Positions 47,414 to 55,751 of a stretch of DNA of 64,000 nt are shown piece after piece. Source of the stretch: Streptomyces sp. NBC_00459 (GTDB taxonomy: Bacteria; Actinomycetota; Actinomycetes; Streptomycetales; Streptomycetaceae); the NCBI RefSeq assembly GCF_036013955.1, contig NZ_CP107903.1, positions 186,001 to 250,000 of the forward strand, read 5' to 3'. The notes beneath the pieces are model-generated. The model ran no database searches. It was given only the letters and a program-made list of their open reading frames with translations, and had not been told where the DNA came from. Position 1 is the first letter of the stretch. Every line of letters begins with the position of its first letter. A program made the translations under genes and the position numbers.

Positions 47414-48556
47414 TCAGCGAACGTCCCGGGGGCTGACGGTCAGCTCATGCGCGTGTTCGAGTCGCTCTCGCAGAGTGCGCAGGAATCGCACGGCGTCCCG
47501 CCCGTTGACGATCCGGTGGTCATAGGCGACCCCGATCGCGGCCACCCGCCGCAACCGGACCTCGCCACGGTCGTCGACCGCCAGCTCGTCCCGGGTGTCG
47601 CCGAGGGAGACCGCGCAGGTGTTGCCGGGGAACACGATCGGGGTGGCCATGACCACACCGGCGTCGTTGTTGAGCGCGAGCAGCGCCGTGCCGCCCGCGA
47701 GGTCCGATCCCCGGAAGCCGTCCCGGACCGCCTTGACACGGAAATCCATCATCACGTCGGCGATCTCCACCACCGACAGTTGCTCGGCCTCGCGGACGAC
47801 CGGCGTGAACAGTCCCTTTCCCACATCGACGGTGACCGCGATGTGGGACGCGTCGGCCGGCCTCACCCAGCCGGTCTCACCCGGCGCGGCGAAGAACAGC
47901 GGGAACTCCACGCGTAGCCGGGCCATGGCAGCGATGACGAACTCGGTGGCGCCTGCCATGGTGCCTAGACGGGCCGCGCTCTCCTCGACCTGCCCCATGT
48001 CCACATGGACGACCGTGAACGCGGCAGGGATCGTCCGCTGCGACTCACTGACGACGTTCCACACAGCCCGCTGATTCGGGCTCAACCGGTGCCCCTCGGG
48101 ATTCGCCGCCGCTCCCGATCCGCCCTTCAGCTGGGCGAGCCGCTCGACATCGGCCCGTTTGACGACCTTCTGGTCCAGCAGACGCAACTCGGCTTCGTCG
48201 ATGCCGAGTTCGTCCATCAGCTCACGCGCCGGGGCCGTCACGACCGGGGAGGGTGCCGGGGCGCTCACGGCGCGCTCCGCGTCGGCGTCCGGGGACGGCA
48301 CAGGTGCAGGCGGGCCGTCGGCCGCGCTCCCCACCAGTCGGCCGATCACTTCGCCGCACTCGCACTCGGTCCCGTCGGGCACGATGCGCTGGAGGACACC
48401 GGAGGCGGGCGCGACCAGGTCCTCGGTGGCCTTCGAGGTCTCCAGTACGGCGACGGACGCGTCCGCCGGCACCTGGGCACCGTCGTCGAACAGCCACTCC
48501 ACGAGGAGGTAGGAACTGTCATTGTTGTTCAGCTTGGGAACCGCGATATCAACCAA
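47414..48556 (-). CDS. 2-oxoacid dehydrogenase E2-like lipoyl acyltransferase
   Basis: This 380-residue protein is of the dihydrolipoamide acyltransferase type. Residues about 1-75 form a lipoyl domain with the lipoylation Lys in ETSKATEDL. A Pro/Ala-rich hinge follows, then a degenerate E3-binding-like segment (ARELMDELGIDEAELRLLD, lacking the usual GTG-GRI part), then the acyltransferase core from about 165. The signature normally written DHRxxDG reads DHRIVNGRDA, so the Asp is Asn. The start is taken as TTG at 48556, which overlaps the E1-beta stop and has GGGAG upstream; the in-frame ATG far upstream (48733) lies inside E1-beta. The protein would accept the acyl group from E1 and pass it to CoA or possibly a carrier protein. 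No E3 is present in the window, so a housekeeping dehydrogenase would re-oxidise the lipoyl arm. Confidence 0.88.
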   Translation of the reverse strand: MVDIAVPKLNNNDSSYLLVEWLFDDGAQVPADASVAVLETSKATEDLVAPASGVLQRIVPDGTECECGEVIGRLVGSAADGPPAPVPSPDADAERAVSAPAPSPVVTAPARELMDELGIDEAELRLLDQKVVKRADVERLAQLKGGSGAAANPEGHRLSPNQRAVWNVVSESQRTIPAAFTVVHVDMGQVEESAARLGTMAGATEFVIAAMARLRVEFPLFFAAPGETGWVRPADASHIAVTVDVGKGLFTPVVREAEQLSVVEIADVMMDFRVKAVRDGFRGSDLAGGTALLALNNDAGVVMATPIVFPGNTCAVSLGDTRDELAVDDRGEVRLRRVAAIGVAYDHRIVNGRDAVRFLRTLRERLEHAHELTVSPRDVR

Positions 48557-49565
48557 CGAACATCTCCCGTACCGCGTGATGGATGGTCTCGCTCTGCACC
48601 AGTACGCCGCGTTCCAGATGGGTGGCGGTCGGGATGATGCTGGCCGCCGAGTGCACCAGCCGGACCGGCGCCGCCAGCTTCCCCCACAGCCTGCTGTGCA
48701 CGGCCTGCGCGATCTCGGCGCCCCAGGTCCCACCGGCCGTGCTCTCCTCCACCACGCAGACCCGGCCGGCCGCCGCCAACATGGGCAGCAGAGGGTCGAG
48801 GTCGAGGGGGTACAGCCGGGAGGGGACGACGAGCTGGCAGGTGATCTCGTGGTCCAGCAGCAAGCCGCGCATCGCCGTGAGCGTCCGGTCGACGAGGCCT
48901 CCCGGCGCGATCAGCACCACATCGGCGTCGTCCGGCCGACCGGCGTACACGCGGGCGAACTCCTGCGCAGGATCGGCGAAGTCGAAGTTGAATATGTCAT
49001 CGACGACACCGTCACGACGCATTCGACGGGTGTACAACACCTTGTCCTCGAACAGGACACAGGGTTCCGCCCCTCGGAACATGCGCTCCAGAACGACTCC
49101 GCTTTCATGGAACGGAGACAGTTCGTAAAGATTCAGTCCAGGAATCCCCACGAAATGCTTCTGCGGGCTCTGACTGTGAGTGGGGCCATAGCCGCGGCTT
49201 CCTCCGGTGGGACACCGGACGACGAGCTTCAGTGGGATCCGACGACCGTACATGGAAACCGATTTGCTCGCGAAATTCAGGATCTGATCGAAAGCGAGCG
49301 CGATGAAGTCTCCGAACATGATCTCCACGATTGCCGTGTTACCCGCGAGCGACAGGCCGGCGGCCACGCCCACGATGCCACCTTCACTCAGCGGAGTGGC
49401 GAGCACGCGGTCACCATATCGTTCGGACAGACCCCTGGTGACTTTGAATGCGCCTCCATAGGGGTCCACGATGTCCTCACCGAGGAGGTAGACACTCTCG
49501 TCCCGCTCGAACAGGCCGTGCAGGGCTCGGTTGAGATTCTCGACTACACGTTCGGCAACAGGCAT
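48549..49565 (-). CDS. 2-oxoacid dehydrogenase E1 beta-like subunit (transketolase-type)
   Basis: This 338-residue protein is the beta half of a thiamine-diphosphate-dependent 2-oxoacid dehydrogenase/decarboxylase. It shows LGEDIVDPYGGAF near residue 30, TPLSEGGIVGVAAG, VEIMFGDF, the GYGPTHSQSP active-site loop with its His, and the C-terminal VCVVEESTAGGTWG that resembles the transketolase C domain. Its start lies within the 3' end of the alpha gene (22-bp overlap), and its stop overlaps the E2 start, so the three genes are translationally coupled. With E1-alpha it would decarboxylate a 2-oxo acid and acylate the E2 lipoyl arm. The substrate (pyruvate, a branched-chain keto acid or something cluster-specific) cannot be told by eye. 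Stretches of the gene look less GC-rich than the PKS genes. Confidence 0.9.
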   Translation of the reverse strand: MPVAERVVENLNRALHGLFERDESVYLLGEDIVDPYGGAFKVTRGLSERYGDRVLATPLSEGGIVGVAAGLSLAGNTAIVEIMFGDFIALAFDQILNFASKSVSMYGRRIPLKLVVRCPTGGSRGYGPTHSQSPQKHFVGIPGLNLYELSPFHESGVVLERMFRGAEPCVLFEDKVLYTRRMRRDGVVDDIFNFDFADPAQEFARVYAGRPDDADVVLIAPGGLVDRTLTAMRGLLLDHEITCQLVVPSRLYPLDLDPLLPMLAAAGRVCVVEESTAGGTWGAEIAQAVHSRLWGKLAAPVRLVHSAASIIPTATHLERGVLVQSETIHHAVREMFVG

Positions 49566-50452
49566 CTGTCATCCCACGTGGACAGGGGGCGGGCGGCAAC
49601 TTCTTTCACGACCTGCTCGACGAATTCACGCTGACGTATGTCGCACAGCCCAAGCCGGTCGGGAATCTCGGCCGCGTACCGGCGATACCAGTCTCGCTCG
49701 GCGGCCAGATCCACCTCTTCGGCGGGCCGGGTGTCGTCGCCTTTGCTGTGCGGCCCCAGACGCTGGGTCAGGAACTCGACCACGAGGGGTTCAGCGGTGT
49801 CGCGCACCCGGGTTACGGCCGGGCCCAGTTCGGCCCTGATCTCGTCGAGGTCCTGGGTCCGGACGAGTTGATGGCGGACACCGAAGGCGGCGGCACGGCC
49901 GGCGATGCTGCCCGCCAACTGCACACCGGTCGGGGTCGACTGGGCGATGCCGTTGTTCTCGACCAGGACCAGTAGCGGCACCTGCCACAACGAGGCCATG
50001 TTCAGGGCCTCGTAGACCGATCCCTCGCCCCAGGTGCCGTCACCGAGGAAGACTGCTGCCAGGTTGTTCGAGCCCTCGCGCTTGAGGTGCAGCGCCGTAC
50101 CGACAGCGACCGGCATGCTCTCGCCCTGCACTCCGGTGGAGAGGTAGCGGCCTCGCAGGATGTGCTGACTTCCGCCGACACCCTGACAGACCGCACCCTC
50201 ACGGCCCATGATCTCCGCCAGCAGTCCGTGCGGATCGTTGAACCGGGCCAGGTAGTGGCCGTGGCCGCGATGATTGCTGAACACGTAGTCGGCTTCGGCC
50301 AGCAGCGTCCGCAGCGCGACCGGTATGTATTCCTGCCCCAGGCAGGTGTGGGTGGTGCCGTTGAGCTGACCGGCTTCGAAGAGTTCCAGCAACTTGCGCT
50401 CGAAGTGACGTATCAGCAGCAGGAGTTCAAGGTCCGCATCATCCACGCCCAT
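49544..50452 (-). CDS. 2-oxoacid dehydrogenase E1 alpha-like subunit
   Basis: This 302-residue thiamine-diphosphate-binding subunit is the first gene of the assembly-line operon. It has YVFSNHRGHGHYLA near residue 60, GVGGSQHI, and the ThDP signature running GDGTWGEG to LVENNGIAQS. The ATG at 50452 has a strong GGAGGA ribosome site eight bases upstream, which decides against the in-frame start at 50698 in the AT-rich leader. It is a little shorter than the usual 320-360 residues. It forms the catalytic heterotetramer with E1-beta. Its place directly ahead of a PKS with a cis loading AT suggests that it makes the starter acyl group; this is inference from context. Confidence 0.92.
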   Translation of the reverse strand: MGVDDADLELLLLIRHFERKLLELFEAGQLNGTTHTCLGQEYIPVALRTLLAEADYVFSNHRGHGHYLARFNDPHGLLAEIMGREGAVCQGVGGSQHILRGRYLSTGVQGESMPVAVGTALHLKREGSNNLAAVFLGDGTWGEGSVYEALNMASLWQVPLLVLVENNGIAQSTPTGVQLAGSIAGRAAAFGVRHQLVRTQDLDEIRAELGPAVTRVRDTAEPLVVEFLTQRLGPHSKGDDTRPAEEVDLAAERDWYRRYAAEIPDRLGLCDIRQREFVEQVVKEVAARPLSTWDDRCLLPNV

Positions 50453-51160
50453 GACGGTTCCTCCTCTCAGACATTCGGACGGCGCCACGGGGCCGCGCGG
50501 CCGGATGAACAGGTGCGAATGCCAAAGCACCGGATGCAGCAATACACCCAGCACTGCCGATCCAGAAAATTCTGAACGAACAGAACATGAACAGAACAGA
50601 CCGAAGAGAAGAGACCGGAGATCGGCTGGGGAATACGGGGGGCCACGGACTCCCATCAGCAAGCTCGTACGACGACAGCAGAGACGGTGCCGCACCATCG
50701 AATCGGAGCCAATTGACGGTAAGTCACATTCACAAGCGGCTCACTTGTATTTACATTCGGTCAGACCGGAGCTGCGCTCAACGGTAAGACATCAGGCAAA
50801 ACAACCGACCGGACTCGCGACCGGGTTGCACCAGGGATCAAGTGTGGGGATTTCAAATGGTTCACGCGAGGAGTGTGACAGCTGGTACGCGGCCAGACAA
50901 GAGTAAGATCCGCAACCTCATCACAAAACGGACAGGCTTTCCACTCAATGGAAAGAGGGGGTCTGTTTTCCACATGTCGGTGCGTCAAGTAAGCGCCCTA
51001 CCAACCCATCGGGGCATCAGTTCACTCCGTACCAGGCAGTCCGCGAGGACGATCCGGGACACATTCCCATAGGCGCGTTCCCGCAGGCGCGTTCCAATGG
51101 CATAGTCCATCGCATGGTTCGTCGCTTTGCCCCAAGTGGTGGCGCACGGCCTACCGGTAG
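50453..51160. promoter_or_regulatory. Comparatively AT-rich upstream region of the biosynthetic operon
   Basis: About 700 bp ahead of E1-alpha are visibly poorer in GC than the rest of the window and hold no convincing gene. Palindromic pieces seen are GGCCGCGCGGCC at 50491-50502 and ACAAG/CTTGT arms at 50732-50748. ACATTCGG occurs twice (50471-50478 and 50753-50760); the second copy runs into CGGTC-A-GACCG. The operon promoter and regulator sites most likely lie here. I could not pick convincing -35/-10 boxes. Confidence 0.5.
50937..50955. other. Perfect inverted repeat, possible hairpin or operator
   Basis: CTTTCCA and TGGAAAG form perfect 7-bp arms around a 5-base loop (CTCAA), about 480 bp upstream of E1-alpha. 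In RNA this would be a compact hairpin; in DNA it could be a dimeric regulator site. There is no T-run typical of an intrinsic terminator. Confidence 0.5.
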
Positions 51161-51232
51161 TTCGTTACTGAACTTCTTCAGCGTTGCCACTCAAGGGTGA
51201 GGACGGCTTTGGCGATTGACGTCATGCGGTTT

Positions 51233-51320
51233 GGGCTGCATCGGGATCTGACGCCAAGGACGCCCTGGTCATCGCCGACCGGGTGCGACTGATCAACCGC
51301 CTGCGCGATGAGCCGGCCGC
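51233..51320 (+). pseudogene. Fragment of an IS110-type transposase
   Basis: About 30 codons read SDAKDALVIADRVRLINRL before a stop at about 51318-51320. The string resembles the TDAxDAxVIA segment of the DEDD catalytic domain in IS110-family transposases. Nothing else of the element is recognisable and it abuts a broken LysR gene, so it is a relic. Confidence 0.5.
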
Positions 51321-51688
51321 AAAGCCGTGCTGACCGAGGCGGGGACGGCGTTGATCGAGCCGGCCCGGACGGCTGTGCGCAGCCTGGAGACGGCCCGCGC
51401 CGACGTCGCGGCCGAGCATGAACTGGGGGAAGTGGGCCTGGACATCGCGGCCATGCCCTCCCAGGTGGTGGAGCCGCTGACCACGATGATCCGTGCGTCC
51501 AGCACCCGCTGTCCCTGGGTGCCGTGAACATCCGGACCGCCTTCACCTCCCGCGATGTCGTCGACATGGCGCGTACCGGCGCCACCGGGCTGGGACTGAT
51601 CGCCGCATCGAAGCCGTTTGCCGACAAGGACGTGCTCTTCCATGCTGCCGGGGAGCAGTAATTCGTGCTGGTCGCCCCTCCCGACTGA
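51318..51688 (+). pseudogene. Remnant of a LysR-family regulator
   Basis: Two frames together spell a LysR-like protein from the end of the wing/linker helix (LTEAGTALIEPARTAVRSLE) into the effector domain (VNIRTAFTSRDVVDMARTGATGLGLIAASKPF). The HTH proper is missing, a frameshift lies near 51510, and an in-frame TAA sits at 51659-51661 before FVLVAPPD. It cannot make a working regulator. Confidence 0.7.
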
Positions 51689-51754
51689 CCGTTCCCCGCG
51701 GGTCGGCCGGTCGCCTGCGAGGAACCGGCCGGGTCACCCCCGCCAGGCTCAAGC

Positions 51755-51987
51755 CGGCCGGGGAGCAACTCGCCCGGCGCGCCGAGGTCGCGTTCGCCGG
51801 GGCCATCAGCGGCCACCACAACCTGATGGCCAGCGTCATCTGCCGCGACGCCGAGGACTTCTACCACTGCCTCACCAACCAGGTCGCCGCCATCGACGCC
51901 TACGAGGTCAGCATCCACGTCCGCCGTCTCAGGCAGGCCGCCTCACTCATCTTCCAGGGCCGCCTCGTCCACACGTCACCCGCCTGA
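51755..51987 (+). pseudogene. C-terminal remnant of an Lrp/AsnC-type regulator
   Basis: Some 77 codons up to the stop at 51987 resemble the ligand-binding (RAM/AsnC) half of Lrp-family regulators: RAEVAFAGAISGHHNLMASV, CRDAEDFYHCLTN, then RRLRQAASL. There is no HTH part and no start with a ribosome site. It directly follows the LysR remnant, as expected of a decaying junction. Confidence 0.6.
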
Positions 51988-52213
51988 CAGCCGGGCCCAC
52001 TGCGGCGACTGATCCGGGCGCACGTTCCGAAACAACCGGAAGGTCATCACCTACGGCTCCCGCACCAAGGCCGACCGCCGCGACGCCTTCGTCCGGCGCG
52101 GACCGGGGAGGTCCGGCGGACACGCTGGTTCCCTTGTGCTCCCGGCGCCCGAGCGAGGAGTTCGCCGTCCACGTCACTCGCCGGGCGCCCGCATAGGTCG
52201 CCGGTAGTGCTGC

Positions 52214-53170
52214 TCAGCGCGGGTGGCGAAGACCCTGGCAGAGGGCTGTGATCACGTCCGCATTCATCCGGGTGGCCACTGCGGCCCGGCTGCCCTGGTT
52301 GGCGCCGTGGAACGTACCGGGATACAGGTGCAGTTCGGTGAGCACGGCAGCCTGCGCGAGCCGCTGGGCGTAGGCGATGGCCTCGTCGCGCAACGGGTCG
52401 AACTGGGCGGCGCCGACGAACGCGGGCGGCAGTCCGGACAGGTCCTCGGCGCGGGCGGGAGCCGCGTAGCAGGGCACGTCGTCCCTTCCCCGTACGCCGT
52501 CTCCGAGAAAGTGGTCCCAGCTGAGTTCGGCGTCGGGCCGGCTCCAGCCCGGGGTGTCGGTGTAGGCGCGCATCGACTCGGTGAGCAGGCGGTCGTCGAG
52601 CACGGGGGTGAGCAGGCACTGGAAGCACAGGTTCGGGCCGCCCCGGTCCCGGGTGAGGAGGGTCAGCGCGGCGGCCAGGGCCCCACCCGCGCTCTCTCCG
52701 AAGACCCCGATCCGGGTCGCGTCGATGCCCAGGCCTGCCGCGTTCTTGGTAACCCACTCCAGGGCGGCGAAGCAGTCGTCGAGCGCGGCCGGGTAGGGGT
52801 GCTCGGGCGCGAGACGGTACTCCACCAGTACGACGGCCGCTCCCGTCTCCGCTGCCAGGCGGCGGGCGTCGGCGTCCGAGGCGGCGATGGAGCCGAGGAC
52901 GAAGCCGCCGCCGTGGAGGTACAGCAGTCCCGGGACCTCGTCCTGGCCCACGGGACGGTGGACGCGCACCGCGACGGGCGGGGCGTCCGTGGGTCCGGGC
53001 ACCAGCTCGTCCCGGACGGTCAGCGGCACGGGCGGCTCGTACGGGGGCTGGTAGGCCAGGCCTCGGATCATGCCGGCGCGGGCGGCCTCGTGGTCGGTGA
53101 AGTCGAACAGGGCGACGAACTCCAGGCGGGGCGCCAGCTCGGGGTCGATGGGGTAGGACGGGTCGGTCAT
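52214..53170 (-). CDS. HSL-family alpha/beta-hydrolase (esterase)
   Basis: This 318-residue cytoplasmic esterase/lipase belongs to the hormone-sensitive-lipase-like family. The oxyanion motif HGGG lies at 86-89, the nucleophile elbow GESAG with Ser160, the acid Asp258 (FDPLRDE) and the catalytic His288 (GTFHGANQ), all in the proper order. No signal peptide is seen. The ATG overlaps the rhamnosidase stop (ATGA at 53167-53170), so the two are co-translated. A rhamnosidase/esterase pair suggests stepwise removal of sugar and acyl groups from a glycoside or glycolipid; the natural substrate is unknown. Confidence 0.92.
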   Translation of the reverse strand: MTDPSYPIDPELAPRLEFVALFDFTDHEAARAGMIRGLAYQPPYEPPVPLTVRDELVPGPTDAPPVAVRVHRPVGQDEVPGLLYLHGGGFVLGSIAASDADARRLAAETGAAVVLVEYRLAPEHPYPAALDDCFAALEWVTKNAAGLGIDATRIGVFGESAGGALAAALTLLTRDRGGPNLCFQCLLTPVLDDRLLTESMRAYTDTPGWSRPDAELSWDHFLGDGVRGRDDVPCYAAPARAEDLSGLPPAFVGAAQFDPLRDEAIAYAQRLAQAAVLTELHLYPGTFHGANQGSRAAVATRMNADVITALCQGLRHPR

Positions 53171-55488
53171 CGGAGGTCCTCTGCGGTGGTGGGCCAGGGG
53201 GTGCGGAAGGAGTGCCGGCCGGGACCGGCCTCGACGGGCGCGCTACCGGGCATCTCCACGGTGGCTGTGGCGCCGTCCGCGACGAGGACGTCCAGGCGCA
53301 GTTCACCGTTCTCGATCCGCCAGGAGGACTCCGCGCGGCCGTACGGCGTCTCGTGTGCCGCGTCGGCCCAGGTGATGCCGCCGCCGGGCAGCGGGCGGAA
53401 CCGGATCCGTCGGTAGCCGGGCTCGGCGGGTGCCAGTCCCGCGACGGTGCGGTGGAGCCAGTCGGCGACAGCCCCGTAGGAGTAGTGGTTGAGTGAGTTC
53501 AGGGGCGAGGGGTTGAGGCTGCCGTCGGGCAGTACGGCGTCCCAGCGTTCCCAGATCGTGGTGGCGCCACGGTCCACCTGGTACAGCCAGGAGGGGCACT
53601 CGCGTTGGGTCAGAAGCCGGTAGGCGGTGTCGGCGTGGCCGGTGTCGGTGAGCGCGTCGCAGATCAGCGGGGTGCCGAGGAAGCCGGTGCCGATGCGGTG
53701 GCCTCGTGCGGCGACCAGCGCGGCCAACCGCTCACCGGCCCGGCCGCGTTCGGCGTCATCGTCGATCAGCCGGAAGCACAGCGCCAGCGCGTACGCGGTC
53801 TGGGTCTCCTCGTGGAGCAGGCCGCCACCGCGATGGAAGCGGTCCCGGAACGCCTCGCGCACCGAGTCGGCGAGCGCGTGATAGTGAGCGGCGTCCTCCT
53901 TCTCCCCCAGCACCTCCGCGGTACGGGCCAGCAGCCGGGCCGAGTACGCGAAGTAGGCGGTGGCGACCAGTGGTCCGGAGGTGCTCGACTTCGGGGGCAT
54001 CGACGGGGGCGCGGTCGGGTCGAGCCAGTCGCCGAACTGGAAGCCCTCGCCCCACACATGACCCGGTCCGGCGACCGCGTCCACGGTGTCGACCCAGCCA
54101 CGCATGGACGGGTACTGGGCACGGAGCACCTCAGTGTCGCCGTACCGCTCGTAGAGGGTCCACGGGACGACGACGGTCGCGTCGCCCCAGCCCGCCATGG
54201 GCCGATTGCCGCTGGGCGGCGGGGCACTCTGGAAACGCAGCGGAACCGCGGGGCTCATCACCGGCGGCACCCCGTCCTCGTCCGCGGCCTGTTCGGCGGC
54301 CAGATCCCGCAGCCAGGAGGCGAGGAAGTCCCGGACGTCGTACAGGAAAGAGGCAGTGGGAGCGAAGACCTGGGCGTCGCCCGTCCAGCCCAGCCGCTCG
54401 TCGCGCTGCGGGCAGTCGGTGGGCACGTCGAGGAAGTTGCCGCGCATGCTCCACACGACGTTCTCGTGCAGTCGCTCCAGGGAAGGGTCGGAGCAGGCGA
54501 ACCAGCCGGTGCGCCGCAGGTCGCTGTGCAGGACCACGGCGGTGATGTCTCCGGGACCCAACTCACCGGGCCAGCCTTCGAGTTCAGCGTAGCGGAAGCC
54601 GTGGAAGGTGAACCGGGGCTCCCACTCCTCCGCATCCGCGTCGCCCCGCAGGACATAGCGGTCGGTGGCCTCGGCGCCCCCCAGTGAGCGGGCGGACGGC
54701 GTCCCGTTCTCCAGGACCTCCGTGTGGCGCAGGGTGACGGTGTGGCCGGCCTCGCCACGGACGCGGATGCGCAGCCGGCCGACCAGGTTCTGCCCGAAGT
54801 CGACCACGACGCGCCCCTGGTCGTTCCCGCTCACACAGACCGGTCCGAACTCCTCGACCCTGCGGACCGGCGGGCTGTCCGCGGGGAAGAGGACAGAGGG
54901 GTCGAAGCCGCCGAGGATCTGTACCGGCGGCCAGGCGGAGTCGTCGAATCCCGGTGCGCTCCAACCGGGCTGTTCGAGGCGGGCGTCGTGCGTTTCGCCC
55001 TCGTACAGCCCGGTCACGACGACCGGCCCGGTGCCCGCGCGCCAGCCGGGTCCGGTGGTGACGGTCTGGGTGGTGCCGTCGGCGTAGGTGATGTGGAGTT
55101 CCGCGAGCAGGCCGGTGCGCGAGCCGTACAGGTTGCGGGTGCCGCCGTTGAAGCCGAGCAGTCCCCGGTACCAGCCGTCGGCCAGGTGGGCGCCCCAGGC
55201 GTTGGGGCCCGGCCGCAACAGACCGGCGACGTCGAACGTCTGGTACCGGTGCCGGTGGTGATAGCTCGTCCAGCCCGGGGCGAGCACGACGTCGCCGACG
55301 ACCGTGCCGTTCAGCTCCGTCTCGTACACGCCCAGGGCTGTGATCAGCATGCGGGCGCTGTGCACCGGCCCGCGCACGGTGAAACCGGTACGCAGCAGCG
55401 TGCCGGGTCCTGGCGAGTCGGAGGGGGCGCCGGCCGGGGAAACCGATGGGGCGGAAATGACCTGTGCGGTCCACTGGTGCTGGGGCAT
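53167..55488 (-). CDS. GH78 alpha-L-rhamnosidase
   Basis: This 773-residue enzyme would release terminal alpha-L-rhamnose. It follows the GH78 plan: N-terminal beta domains with the lectin-like FxVxG and LNGxxVG segments (about 30-150), a concanavalin-like domain (GEAGHTVTLRHTEVL), the (alpha/alpha)6 barrel from about 320, and a C-terminal beta sandwich. The motif DCPQRDERLGWTGD carries the expected general acid Glu, and TIWERWDA the general base Glu. The start at 55488 is chosen for its AGAAGGA site; an upstream ATG at 55563 lacks one. There is no signal peptide, so substrates must be imported. It is the first gene of a two-gene operon divergent from tetR. Confidence 0.93.
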   Translation of the reverse strand: MPQHQWTAQVISAPSVSPAGAPSDSPGPGTLLRTGFTVRGPVHSARMLITALGVYETELNGTVVGDVVLAPGWTSYHHRHRYQTFDVAGLLRPGPNAWGAHLADGWYRGLLGFNGGTRNLYGSRTGLLAELHITYADGTTQTVTTGPGWRAGTGPVVVTGLYEGETHDARLEQPGWSAPGFDDSAWPPVQILGGFDPSVLFPADSPPVRRVEEFGPVCVSGNDQGRVVVDFGQNLVGRLRIRVRGEAGHTVTLRHTEVLENGTPSARSLGGAEATDRYVLRGDADAEEWEPRFTFHGFRYAELEGWPGELGPGDITAVVLHSDLRRTGWFACSDPSLERLHENVVWSMRGNFLDVPTDCPQRDERLGWTGDAQVFAPTASFLYDVRDFLASWLRDLAAEQAADEDGVPPVMSPAVPLRFQSAPPPSGNRPMAGWGDATVVVPWTLYERYGDTEVLRAQYPSMRGWVDTVDAVAGPGHVWGEGFQFGDWLDPTAPPSMPPKSSTSGPLVATAYFAYSARLLARTAEVLGEKEDAAHYHALADSVREAFRDRFHRGGGLLHEETQTAYALALCFRLIDDDAERGRAGERLAALVAARGHRIGTGFLGTPLICDALTDTGHADTAYRLLTQRECPSWLYQVDRGATTIWERWDAVLPDGSLNPSPLNSLNHYSYGAVADWLHRTVAGLAPAEPGYRRIRFRPLPGGGITWADAAHETPYGRAESSWRIENGELRLDVLVADGATATVEMPGSAPVEAGPGRHSFRTPWPTTAEDLR

Positions 55489-55704
55489 TTCGTCCTTCTG
55501 GCGAAGCGGGGCGGGTGCAGGTGCGGGGCGCGGGCGGGCCGAGGACGGCTCGATGAGTGACATTCGCGACCGCCGCCCCCGGCCCTTCCTCCTGCTGATT
55601 CAGAGGCGGGATCGGCATGCGCTGCCCGGCAACGGCGCCGCGACGGACGGTGTGATGCCGGAACAGCCCGTCAGTCCGTTGGTCGGCGGGATCAGGGTAG
55701 GCCG

Positions 55705-55731
55705 TAAAAACCATCACAGCAATGGTTTTTA
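55705..55731. promoter_or_regulatory. Probable TetR operator: perfect 10-bp arms
   Basis: TAAAAACCAT (55705-55714), a 7-base spacer, then ATGGTTTTTA (55722-55731) form a perfect inverted repeat in the divergent region between the rhamnosidase operon and the TetR gene. A 27-bp site with AT-rich outer ends suits a TetR-family dimer. It covers the first two possible in-frame ATGs of the regulator, supporting the later start and autoregulation. Confidence 0.75.
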
Positions 55732-55751
55732 TGGCTGGGTACGATGCCGCC

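Noticed and set aside
48557..48733. Upstream ATG start for the E2 gene
   Set aside because: It lies inside the E1-beta gene and adds Arg-rich shadow sequence before the lipoyl domain; the TTG at 48556 has a ribosome site and couples to the E1-beta stop.
50453..50698. Longer E1-alpha from 50698
   Set aside because: The extension reads through the AT-rich leader with no homology; the ATG at 50452 has a strong GGAGGA site.
50471..50775. Doubled ACATTCGG and CGGTCAGACCG as a gamma-butyrolactone receptor (ARE) site
   Set aside because: The match to known ARE sites is short and partial, and no receptor gene is in the window.
50761..50988. A 75-codon minus-strand frame with a CPFC motif
   Set aside because: Codon use is unlike the neighbouring genes, there is no ribosome site, the frame contains the hairpin at 50937-50955, and one CxxC pair alone does not support a zinc protein.
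52000..52200. A further remnant after the AsnC tail (frame containing KVITYGSRTKADRRDAF)
   Set aside because: I could not assign it to a family and it has no start context.
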